Assembly: GCA_025058595.1 (NCBI GenBank)
Contig: JANXEK010000006.1
Coordinates: forward strand, 1-64,000
Origin: Candidatus Bathyarchaeota archaeon
Lineage (GTDB): Archaea > Thermoproteota > CALKCG01 > B24 > DRYS01
Direction: 5' to 3'
Length of the DNA stretch: 64,000 nt
Below, piece after piece: positions 53,437 through 61,677 of the stretch. The translations under genes and the position numbers were made by a program. How positions within the stretch are numbered: position 1 is the stretch's first letter; each line of letters begins with the position of its first letter. The notes below the pieces were generated by a model. The model was not told the DNA's origin and did not search any database. It saw nothing but the letters and a program-made list of their open reading frames with translations.

Positions 53437-54349
53437 CTCTACCCATCCTTGTAATGTATATCCTGCATCCTATATCCCTATCCTCGAAGAGTCTTCTGAA
53501 TGATTCTGCTATAGATCCCAATTCATCACGGTACGCTATAGCTATGTAGGCCGGTCCTGCACCGCTTAAAGCTACACCGATCCCAAGCTTTTCAGCTAAC
53601 ATACGTACCTCATCGTAAAGCTGTGCAAAGCCATGGTGAGCTCTAATACGTTCAACTCCCTCATCCCTCATGCCATCTCTAAGTAAATCTACACGCCCTA
53701 AGATCAAGCCTAATACAGTTAAACTTCCATAACCTACGTTACGATATGCAGACGATAAATCTATCGTAGAAGGTAGGATTTTCCTTGCTTCATATGTTGA
53801 TGCCTTACCTATACGCGGTAGAATAACGACTACGCCTAGCCTATCGTCAGGTTGGAATGGATAGATCCTTGGAGGTGTACCGGCTATTATGGTGAACCCT
53901 CCATATATGGCTGGCGCTACGTTATCTAGATGAGGTGTTCCAGCGGATACAACCTCACCGAGCGAAGCATACCGTACGAGCTCATCTCTGGATAGCTTCA
54001 AATCGTATAGCCTATTTAACGCATAAGCCACAGCTGAAGCTGTAGCGGCAGATGAACCTAACCCTGATCCTGGAGGTATATTCTTCTGGATCCTTATCCT
54101 GATGTTATCTTCTAAGCTGAAATCCTTCATCATCTTTAGAGCCACATATCCCCCCGTATTCCTTTCAGGATCTAGCGGTATCGGATAACCTTCCACGGAT
54201 ATCTCTATAACCTTTCCTCCCTTGGGAGTTATCGAAACATCCACTATATCATATGGATCTTCTAAAGCTAGACCGAAGCAATCAAAGCCAGCTCCAAGAT
54301 TAGCGGATGAAGCAGGGGCCTTCACCCTCATACTTTCCATATTAACCAC
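53417..54349 (-). CDS. thrB: Homoserine kinase
   Basis: GHMP-family kinase. The 310-residue product has the N-terminal APASSANLGAGFDCFGLAL near 12-30, the GHMP motif PPGSGLGSSAATASAVAYAL near 92-111, and the C-terminal GVALSGAGPAYIAI near 256-269. Length and motifs are normal. First gene of the threonine operon; the hypD 3' end lies 61 bp upstream on the same strand, so read-through from the hyp cluster is possible. Confidence 0.96.
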   Translation of the reverse strand: MVNMESMRVKAPASSANLGAGFDCFGLALEDPYDIVDVSITPKGGKVIEISVEGYPIPLDPERNTGGYVALKMMKDFSLEDNIRIRIQKNIPPGSGLGSSAATASAVAYALNRLYDLKLSRDELVRYASLGEVVSAGTPHLDNVAPAIYGGFTIIAGTPPRIYPFQPDDRLGVVVILPRIGKASTYEARKILPSTIDLSSAYRNVGYGSLTVLGLILGRVDLLRDGMRDEGVERIRAHHGFAQLYDEVRMLAEKLGIGVALSGAGPAYIAIAYRDELGSIAESFRRLFEDRDIGCRIYITRMGRGVYEVG

Positions 54350-54410
54350 GCTCTAAGCTACCTCTAGATCGCTTTATTCTCGGTAATTTAACGATTTCGC
54401 ATTCATTACG

Positions 54411-55484
54411 CTATCCCCTTCTATGTTTATACTCTATATAGCATGCCCCCTCCACAGATACCATGCATGGACCTATAGGGTTTAAAACTGTACAGATACT
54501 GGAGAACAGTGGACAGTCTCTCGGTTTAACTAAACCTCTAAGCACCTCCGAGCATAGACAACCTTTAGGTTCATCGTAATCTCCATACAACTCTAGTTCA
54601 TCCTGGAAAACTAACCTAGCTTCTCGATCCTCATACCTTCTCCTGAGACGCATACCTGAATTCTTTATTTTAGAAAGCCCCCTCCATTCAAGATCGATAG
54701 TCTCGAAAGCCTCCTCGATAAGCTTCAAAGCTTTAGGATTGCCCCCCCTCCTTACAGCTCTACTATACTCATTCTCAACCTTAGCTTCACCTCTCTTAAT
54801 CTGTCTAGCAAGCATATAGACCGACATCAGTACATCGAGGGGCTCGAAACCGGATATTACATGCGGTATCGGAAACTTAGATACTATCCTCTCATACGGC
54901 TCGATTCCTATGATCGTGCTCACATGTCCAGGATCTATGAATCCATCGATCCTCGTCTCGCCTAGGGATAATAAAGCTTCTATAGCCGGCGGTATACGTC
55001 TATGACAACTTAAGACGTAGAAGTTCTTAGGTGGATCGGATAGTATCGTGTAGGCTGTAGCTGGAGCCGTAGTTTCAAACCCGACCGCTAGAAAAACTAC
55101 ATCTCTATCTGGGTTCTTCACAGCGATATCGACGGCATCATCGATACTATAAACTATCCGTACATCAGCCCCCTCTCCTCTGAGTGAAAGTAGACTTCTC
55201 CCTCTGACCCTCACCTTAGCTGCATCGCCATACGTAGCTATGATCTTCCCTTTCATAGCTAACACCATAGCCTCCATATACTCTCTAGCGGTGGTAACGC
55301 ATATTGGGCATCCTGGGCCTGCTATAAGCTCTATACCATAAGGCTCCAATAAAGCATCCAAACTATACCTTACTATAGTATCCTGGTGTGTACCACACAC
55401 ATTCATAAACCTAGCTTCAACGTTAAGATCCCTAATCCTCTCGAGCACCTTGGAAGCTGTCGATCGATCCCTAAACCTAAACAT
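54411..55484 (-). CDS. hypD: Hydrogenase maturation protein HypD
   Basis: Scaffold for assembly of the Fe(CN)2CO group of NiFe hydrogenases, working with HypC. The 357-residue product has NVCGTHQDTI near 28-37, GPGCPICVTTAREYMEAM near 57-74, FLAVGFETTAPATAY near 125-139, and C-terminal Fe-S cysteines (KGCLCSEVL, RDCPLF, GPCMVS). I chose the ATG at 55484, just after the hypA stop; the longer TTG frame would overlap hypA by 34 bp and adds no homologous residues. Confidence 0.96.
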   Translation of the reverse strand: MFRFRDRSTASKVLERIRDLNVEARFMNVCGTHQDTIVRYSLDALLEPYGIELIAGPGCPICVTTAREYMEAMVLAMKGKIIATYGDAAKVRVRGRSLLSLRGEGADVRIVYSIDDAVDIAVKNPDRDVVFLAVGFETTAPATAYTILSDPPKNFYVLSCHRRIPPAIEALLSLGETRIDGFIDPGHVSTIIGIEPYERIVSKFPIPHVISGFEPLDVLMSVYMLARQIKRGEAKVENEYSRAVRRGGNPKALKLIEEAFETIDLEWRGLSKIKNSGMRLRRRYEDREARLVFQDELELYGDYDEPKGCLCSEVLRGLVKPRDCPLFSSICTVLNPIGPCMVSVEGACYIEYKHRRG

Positions 55485-55486
55485 AG

Positions 55487-55861
55487 CTAAACCTCGATAC
55501 GTACACCTTCGATTATACAATCTCTACCCTTAATAAACTTCGACACACCATTACATCGAGGGCATCGAACGATCGGCGGAGAGTAATGGTATAATGGGTT
55601 ATCTTCGCATTCAATTATCCATCGATAACTGCATTCCATACATTCAGCCTCAGCCTCCTCCTCAGATATCGTAAATGCTACACCGTCTAAGAGAGGTTCC
55701 ATACTGGCTATAGCTTCTAGAGAAAACCTAAGCTGATCCGGGTTTACGAACGAAAACCTACCTATTCTTATCCTAATCTCCAATATCTTCTTAGCATATC
55801 TTCGCTTAGCTTCTGATAAAACTATATCTATTATCTGTGATGCTATCGAGAATTCATGCAT
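55487..55861 (-). CDS. hypA: Hydrogenase nickel-incorporation protein HypA
   Basis: The 124-residue protein starts MHEFSIASQI, where His2 and Glu3 bind nickel, and holds a zinc site from CMECSY (near 75-80) and CPRCNG (near 98-103). It delivers Ni with HypB. Spacing is 2 bp to hypD and 28 bp from hypB, all on the same strand. Confidence 0.95.
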   Translation of the reverse strand: MHEFSIASQIIDIVLSEAKRRYAKKILEIRIRIGRFSFVNPDQLRFSLEAIASMEPLLDGVAFTISEEEAEAECMECSYRWIIECEDNPLYHYSPPIVRCPRCNGVSKFIKGRDCIIEGVRIEV

Positions 55862-55889
55862 ATATCTACCACTACCGAGATGAACTATT

Positions 55890-56564
55890 CTATAAACCTA
55901 GTGCATGTATAACTTCATCTACACCAACCCCATCTCTACATCTAGCTTTAACGACGTAAGCTTTAGGATTTATACTCCTTACATCTTGTAGGAGTTTATC
56001 TGGATCTACCTTCATAGCTTCAGCTAAATCCATCTTATTTATGACTACTATATCTGCATCCATAAACATGAATGGATGTTTAACGACTGTATATGGCCCC
56101 TCCGTTACGCTCACCACAACTATACGTTTATGGCTTCCTAACGGAAACTCAGCCGGGCATATAAGGTTGCCTACATTCTCTATGAATATAAGATCTAGAT
56201 TAGATAGATCAAGCTTCTCTAACGCTCTCCTTATCTGGCTTGCATCGAGATGGCACTCCCTACCAGTATTAACCTGTATAGATAATATACCCTCCTTAAG
56301 AATTATATCTGAATCTATACTAGAAGTTAAATCCCCCTTTATTACAGCTATACGATACTTAGCTTTAAGTCTCCTACAAACCTGTAGTATCAACGTAGTT
56401 TTTCCGGATCCTGTAGCGCCCATAACATCTATAGCTCTAACCCTATTATCATCTAGAATCCTACGATTCTCATCGGCTAACATCATATTGCGCTTTACTA
56501 TACTCTCCTCTAACTCTATATCGAGCACCTCCCCTTCATCCTCTCCTACAACAATCCTACTCAA
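55890..56564 (-). CDS. hypB: Hydrogenase maturation GTPase HypB
   Basis: GTPase for nickel insertion. It has the P-loop GATGSGKTTLI (near 49-59), the metal-site region GRECHLDASQIRRAL, IENVGNLICPAEF and INKMDLAEAM (GTP base recognition). I chose the TTG at 56564, which overlaps the hypC stop (TTGA) and has GGAGGGG 5 nt upstream. That gives 224 residues. The ATG at 56621 would overlap hypC by 61 bp. No His-rich nickel store is present at the N-terminus. Confidence 0.94.
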   Translation of the reverse strand: MSRIVVGEDEGEVLDIELEESIVKRNMMLADENRRILDDNRVRAIDVMGATGSGKTTLILQVCRRLKAKYRIAVIKGDLTSSIDSDIILKEGILSIQVNTGRECHLDASQIRRALEKLDLSNLDLIFIENVGNLICPAEFPLGSHKRIVVVSVTEGPYTVVKHPFMFMDADIVVINKMDLAEAMKVDPDKLLQDVRSINPKAYVVKARCRDGVGVDEVIHALGL

Positions 56565-56815
56565 CCCATCCCCTCCGCATTCGAACCTAGATCTTCCTCC
56601 ATAGATAGTATCTTCTTCCATAACTCTAAGGTTTTGCGAGCATAATCTTCCGGTACGATCTGAATAGCATAACCTGCATGCACAAGAACGTAATCTCCAG
56701 GCTTCACCTCCTCGAGTAGAGCAAGGTTAACCTTTCTGATAGTACCATCCCCGAAATCCACCTTACCGGTAACTCCATCTACTTCGATAAGTAGACCGGG
56801 TATCGCTAAACACAT
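56561..56815 (-). CDS. hypC: Hydrogenase maturation chaperone HypC
   Basis: An 84-residue chaperone with N-terminal MCLAIPGLL, whose Cys2 is essential for carrying the iron group. DFGDGTIRKVNLALL (near 20-34) and PGDYVLVHAGYAIQIV (near 39-54) complete the OB-like fold. It is the first gene of hypC-hypB-hypA-hypD. HypE and HypF and the hydrogenase itself are not in the window. Confidence 0.96.
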   Translation of the reverse strand: MCLAIPGLLIEVDGVTGKVDFGDGTIRKVNLALLEEVKPGDYVLVHAGYAIQIVPEDYARKTLELWKKILSMEEDLGSNAEGMG

Positions 56816-56976
56816 CTAGCTCCATCACCCGCAGCTCCCACGTCTAATCTCAACTTCACATAGGTATTAAGCTTTAATCGAACATCGTTTACAGACCTAT
56901 GTGAATCCTATCCTCTATCCATAGAGATACTTCATACTCATATAAATCGATGGTATGCTATAGGATAGACGTAACC

Positions 56977-57228
56977 TCATTCATGGATTATTCTCTCTAT
57001 CTCCTCTAAAAGCTTAGCTATACGTCCACCTTTCTCCGTAAGTCTTATAACCCTTACACCCCTGCTCTTATCCTCAGCTATAAGACCTTTATTTAGCAAT
57101 CCTTCGACCGCTCTATAGAGTGTCGAGGGGCTCATCAAACCTTTCTTAATCAGTTGAGTTATCATCTGAGGTTTACCCGAAGATAGTAGAGTTAATAATA
57201 GTTTAGATTCATGTTCTGTTAATACCAT
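56977..57228 (-). CDS. Winged-helix transcriptional regulator (MarR/PadR-like)
   Basis: A protein of about 83 residues with a wHTH: LTEHESKLLLTLLSSGKP, then recognition-helix SPSTLYRAVEGLLNKGLI, and the wing SRGVRVIRLTEKG. I chose the ATG at 57228 because GGAGG lies 7 nt before it; the longer frame to 57315 adds a hydrophobic stretch with no family support. It lies 161 bp upstream of hypC on the same strand and could control the hyp genes; this is inference. Confidence 0.82.
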   Translation of the reverse strand: MVLTEHESKLLLTLLSSGKPQMITQLIKKGLMSPSTLYRAVEGLLNKGLIAEDKSRGVRVIRLTEKGGRIAKLLEEIERIIHE

Positions 57229-57496
57229 GTATATTCCTCCGATGAAAAATACTAGGATTAAACAGTATATAGAGGTTCTTAAGCTGAAGTGGACGCGAAT
57301 ATCGGCTCTCACCATGATATGATAGTCTGAATCCCAGCTCGTAGGGTTAGCTAACCCCTATTTACTTCAACCATAGCATATATAGGAAGAGCAAGTCATC
57401 GAATTATATATCATCGCATATTTATTGTTACGGAAAGCTACATACTGTTGCTACCGGAAAACTTATCTACTATATCTATGAGGTTATCTACCTATC

Positions 57497-58270
57497 GTGG
57501 TTTTGGTTATGGGCGAATTAAAGAAGAAGCTAAAGGATGGCAGACTCGCTCTAGGTACATGGATAACTATAAACCATCCAGATGTAGTAGATATACTTTC
57601 GGTTCTACCGTTCGATTGGTTCGTATTCGATATGGAGCATTCTCCGCTAGATATAAGTGATCTAGAGGTTCTCATGATGCCTTTGAAGGGTACCGAGATA
57701 ACGCCTATAGTAAGAGTGCCATGGAACGATATGGTCGTCATAAAGAGGGTTTTAGATGTAGGAGCTGAAGGCGTACTCATTCCATGGGTTAATTCACGTG
57801 AGGAAGCTGAAGCCGCTATAAGGTATGTAAGTTATCCTCCTAGAGGGGTTAGAGGAGTGGGTCCTAGAAGATGTATAATGTATGGGAAGAGGCCCTTCCT
57901 AGACTACTATAGGAAGTTCGAAGATGAGGAACTCGTATTGATAGTGCAGATCGAAACTGCTAAAGCTATAGAGAACCTGGAAGGTATACTCTCGGTTGAA
58001 GGCATAGATGTAGCTTACGTAGGCCCTATGGATCTATCGGTTAACCTAGGTATACCTACGATGTTCGATCATCCGAAGTTTAGAGAAGCTCTGGATAAGG
58101 TACTAAAGGTATGCGAGAAGTATGGCGTAACGCCGGGTATCCATACATTCAGTATAGAGCAGGCTAAGATGTATGCGGAGGAAGGGTTTAGATTCATAGC
58201 GTTGATGAGCGATCAGAGAGGTTTAATCTCGATCTTTAAATCTACACTTTCAGAATTCGGTAGATCATAG
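57497..58270 (+). CDS. HpcH/HpaI family aldolase
   Basis: A 257-residue class II aldolase of the HpcH/HpaI (2-keto-3-deoxy acid) group. Visible are the LALGTWITINHPDVVDIL start, the metal/substrate region FDMEHSPLDISDLEV, IPWVNSREEAEAAIRYVSYP near 94-113 with PPRGVRGVGPRR, the Glu of VQIETAKAIENL, and the VGPMDLSVNLG motif near 174-184. The physiological substrate is unknown. A second ATG four codons in is an alternative start. Confidence 0.92.
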   Translation: MVLVMGELKKKLKDGRLALGTWITINHPDVVDILSVLPFDWFVFDMEHSPLDISDLEVLMMPLKGTEITPIVRVPWNDMVVIKRVLDVGAEGVLIPWVNSREEAEAAIRYVSYPPRGVRGVGPRRCIMYGKRPFLDYYRKFEDEELVLIVQIETAKAIENLEGILSVEGIDVAYVGPMDLSVNLGIPTMFDHPKFREALDKVLKVCEKYGVTPGIHTFSIEQAKMYAEEGFRFIALMSDQRGLISIFKSTLSEFGRS

Positions 58271-58314
58271 CGTAGCGGTATAGCGTAACATCTAGATTTC
58301 CAGTTATAAACTTT

Positions 58315-61300
58315 TTATGTCTCCCCGCTACGTTTGCCAGTTAACGTTCTCATACCTCTCGGTAACCTTAATTCTTTAAATAGATTATCGAGTTCCATTA
58401 TTTTAACGTTGATGCTCTTCAATTGTTCTTCTAAAGGTGAAGCTTTTTCGATATACTCTTCTTCGCTAAGTTCCCCTAACTTCCTTGCGACATCAAGCTT
58501 CTCTAACTCCAAGCTTATACGTTTAACTTCATCTAAAAGTATATCGTAGTATGGTTCAAGCTCTAAAGCTAAAGGTCTAAGCTTACGCATAAGCTCCTCT
58601 ATCTGCGTGGTATATTTTCCATGATACTCTTCGTATATCGCGGATGAAACTTTAGGTCTCATAGACTCTAATTTCTCCAATTTACTTTTTACAAGTTTAA
58701 TTTCATCTTGTATAAGTTTAACCTCCGCTAATATGTCTTCCGGTGTTTTCTCCTTCTTTGTAGGGGCTGTCCTCACTATTTTTATCTTCAACTTAGATTC
58801 CTTCCACACCGTATAGCCTAAGCTGAGCTTCTCAAGCCTATATAGAAATTCATGGAGAGCTTTAGATCCTCTGAATTCTGCTGAAAACTCTACTATCGGA
58901 TATATAGTCTCATCCCTCCTAACGCCTATAAGCCTACAGTCTATCACAAGCTGATTCTCAGATAGTATAGGGAATCTAAATTCGAATGTTCCATCCTGGA
59001 AGAGCTGCCCCGAGGCTTTCGTAGATTTAAGCCTAGTTGAGAATAGCTCGTCAAAGTATGCGTAGAGGAGATCCCCCTCAAACATCGTAGTTCTTATCGG
59101 TAGCGGGAACTCCCCCCTCTCACCGATTATCCTAAGATCCCTCTCTACGCTCCTCCTAGACTCTCTGCTTACGAGAGCTAATGTTTTAGCTCTCTTAGTC
59201 GAGATATAGACTGATAGTAGAGGTATCACCGTACCTATGAGTAGCGATAGTAAGATCGTATGAGTCCCCCATGGTATAGACTCTAAGCTTATCACCCCCC
59301 ATATAGATGGAACTAGCATCGATATCCTATCCAACAGTAGGTACAATAGGTATGTCCCGAAGTATCCTATGAAGCTAGAGAATAAACCGAGTATCAGCCC
59401 CTCGGTTAAGAGCATATTCGTTATAGATCTGGGAGTACCTCCTAGTACCGCTAAAACTCTAAGATCCCTACTCCTCTCGTATATAGTCGAATACATAGTG
59501 AGATACACCATCATACATATTATGGCTATAGGTACTACGACGCCACTTAGACCTATAACCCTATACATATGGACTTCCTCATACGATACTAGATATCCAT
59601 CTACGGGTACGCGTACATCGCAACCGAAAAGGTGGACGATTTCCTCCGCCTTACTAGCCAAATCTATACCTTCATCTGTAGGTATTATGAAGAGCCAGGG
59701 TATATCGAAAACATTTATACCTGCTACCGTCATCGGTAGACTATTCACCGTAACTATAACGACATGATCTGGGTTTTCGAACATAGGTCTTCCGTCAGGT
59801 CTTTTAACTTCGGATAGAGCTCCTGGGTTGAATAAGCCTTTAACTTTCACCCTACCTACCGGTATGTGTATATCGCCCCCTTCAGTCCATAGGATTAGAT
59901 TAACCTGTACAATCTCTCCTATAGGTATACCGAGGGTTGAAGGTATAAGTGCAGCCGTCTCGTTAGATACTAGATATCCGCCTAGTACGTAGGTATCTAG
60001 CTTATATAGCTTCGCGAATACCTCTGGATATATACTATACACTTTCATCATACTCCAGCTCGTATCTCTATAGATGATTTCAGCTTCTGCGCTTGCAGCT
60101 CTTTCGAACGAGAAATCGATAGTAGCCATACAGTAGGATATGTTTGCGATCCACTTCTGCGTATTCAGCCAAACTATTATATCTTGGGTTATAAACCGCT
60201 TCTCATATATATCCGTATATAAAGCTATAAATCTATTGTAGGGTGTAGCTTCGAATAGCTCTCTTCCGGTCTCCATAACACCATGCACACCTATAACTCG
60301 AATGAAAGATACGCATGCTCCTACTACGATGGCTATACTCAGAACCACTAATAATGTACGTTTGATCCTACTCTGAAGATTCCTTATCGCTAGGTTTATG
60401 GGCAGTTCTACTCTAGATGATGCGATTAAAGCTGATAGGTAGAAGAATATGAATGCTATGGTTCCAGCTGAGAAACATGCTATAGCGGAAGATATAGGCT
60501 CTATATACGATATCTTTACACCTAGGAGCGTAGATGTAAACATTATAAACCCTGCTCTAAGCTCAGGTAGCGTATAGAAGAAGATACCGGCGAATATGAA
60601 GAATAAAGCGATATGAAACGGGAATCTTATCCTCTCCCTTTTAACTGTTAGATTTAGTATCAAAGTCGAGAATCCGTATGAAAACGCTAAAGCTAGGAAT
60701 ACTCCTAGAACTACAATCCTATCCTGATTACTAAGTTTTCCGTTTAAGTCTAAGAGTTTACTCTGTAGAATGCTTACCGTAAACATCGCTTCGCGATACA
60801 GTCTCTTATCGAATAGTGTATCTAGATACGCTAGGTATGATCTTATGGATTCAGCCTCTCTCCCCTCATCATATAGATCTAAACCTATCTTAGAATACCA
60901 CTCTACCTTATCGAGGGTTCTAGTTATCCAATCGTTAAGGTTATCAAAAGTATAGATCTTCATCCAATTTACTAGGCTATCATCTTCTCCTACCTTTACG
61001 GTCGTCGTATACCCTCTATAGGTAACTCTCCCCATCATCCTTAAGATAGTTAACCTTACAGGATAATCTAATGGTACAAAATATACATTCTCGTATGCCG
61101 GATAACCCGCCGATACGTTTACAGGTATAGCGCTCGGCTCTACTATAAGATCCAGCTTCACAGGATTATTATAGTTTGAAAAAGGGTCTGCACAACTTAC
61201 ATTCACAAGCTTAGCTTTAGCTAAAGTCAATATGAACCTGTAAACCGTCCTATTATTATACTCCGATAATATTTCAGGATCGACACTTAATCCCGTATAT

Positions 61301-61674
61301 CTAGTCTCACCACCAGTTCTGATAGCCGTATGCCGAATGTTCTCTATCCTGAATTTCTGGATACTTGTGACTATGTAATCTCCATATACGATCAGACTTC
61401 TCAGCGATGGAGGAGCGATCGATCTATTCACGGTTAACCTATACTCCATATATCCAGATCCATTAGTTAAGTCATCTACCGTTAGGGTCGAAAACTCTAT
61501 TTTTAAACGTAGATATGGTATAGGTGACCCTTCTATAGCGTTAACGGCGAATACTCTAACTACGTACTCCAAATTCTTCCTGCCATCGGAAGCGTAAACG
61601 ATAGAATTTATACTAAGTAGAAGCTGGATAATGAATACTACCAAGATGAATAGAACGATCCTATTCCGCGGCAT
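58315..61674 (-). CDS. Large FtsX-like permease with C-terminal coiled coil
   Basis: A 1119-residue membrane protein. It has an N-terminal signal-like helix (~8-28), an external domain (~30-320), membrane helices near 325-415 and 437-465, a second external domain with MacB-like features (~470-705), and three FtsX-type helices near 708-830 (MVYLTMYSTIYERSRDLRVL is the FtsX loop motif). The cytoplasmic end (~970-1110) is coiled coil and contains a SHOCT-like LGELSEEEYIEKASPLEEQL. FtsX-family permeases need an ATPase partner, and none is adjacent. It lies 3 bp after the surface-protein gene. Confidence 0.85.
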   Translation of the reverse strand: MPRNRIVLFILVVFIIQLLLSINSIVYASDGRKNLEYVVRVFAVNAIEGSPIPYLRLKIEFSTLTVDDLTNGSGYMEYRLTVNRSIAPPSLRSLIVYGDYIVTSIQKFRIENIRHTAIRTGGETRYTGLSVDPEILSEYNNRTVYRFILTLAKAKLVNVSCADPFSNYNNPVKLDLIVEPSAIPVNVSAGYPAYENVYFVPLDYPVRLTILRMMGRVTYRGYTTTVKVGEDDSLVNWMKIYTFDNLNDWITRTLDKVEWYSKIGLDLYDEGREAESIRSYLAYLDTLFDKRLYREAMFTVSILQSKLLDLNGKLSNQDRIVVLGVFLALAFSYGFSTLILNLTVKRERIRFPFHIALFFIFAGIFFYTLPELRAGFIMFTSTLLGVKISYIEPISSAIACFSAGTIAFIFFYLSALIASSRVELPINLAIRNLQSRIKRTLLVVLSIAIVVGACVSFIRVIGVHGVMETGRELFEATPYNRFIALYTDIYEKRFITQDIIVWLNTQKWIANISYCMATIDFSFERAASAEAEIIYRDTSWSMMKVYSIYPEVFAKLYKLDTYVLGGYLVSNETAALIPSTLGIPIGEIVQVNLILWTEGGDIHIPVGRVKVKGLFNPGALSEVKRPDGRPMFENPDHVVIVTVNSLPMTVAGINVFDIPWLFIIPTDEGIDLASKAEEIVHLFGCDVRVPVDGYLVSYEEVHMYRVIGLSGVVVPIAIICMMVYLTMYSTIYERSRDLRVLAVLGGTPRSITNMLLTEGLILGLFSSFIGYFGTYLLYLLLDRISMLVPSIWGVISLESIPWGTHTILLSLLIGTVIPLLSVYISTKRAKTLALVSRESRRSVERDLRIIGERGEFPLPIRTTMFEGDLLYAYFDELFSTRLKSTKASGQLFQDGTFEFRFPILSENQLVIDCRLIGVRRDETIYPIVEFSAEFRGSKALHEFLYRLEKLSLGYTVWKESKLKIKIVRTAPTKKEKTPEDILAEVKLIQDEIKLVKSKLEKLESMRPKVSSAIYEEYHGKYTTQIEELMRKLRPLALELEPYYDILLDEVKRISLELEKLDVARKLGELSEEEYIEKASPLEEQLKSINVKIMELDNLFKELRLPRGMRTLTGKRSGET

Positions 61675-61677
61675 GAT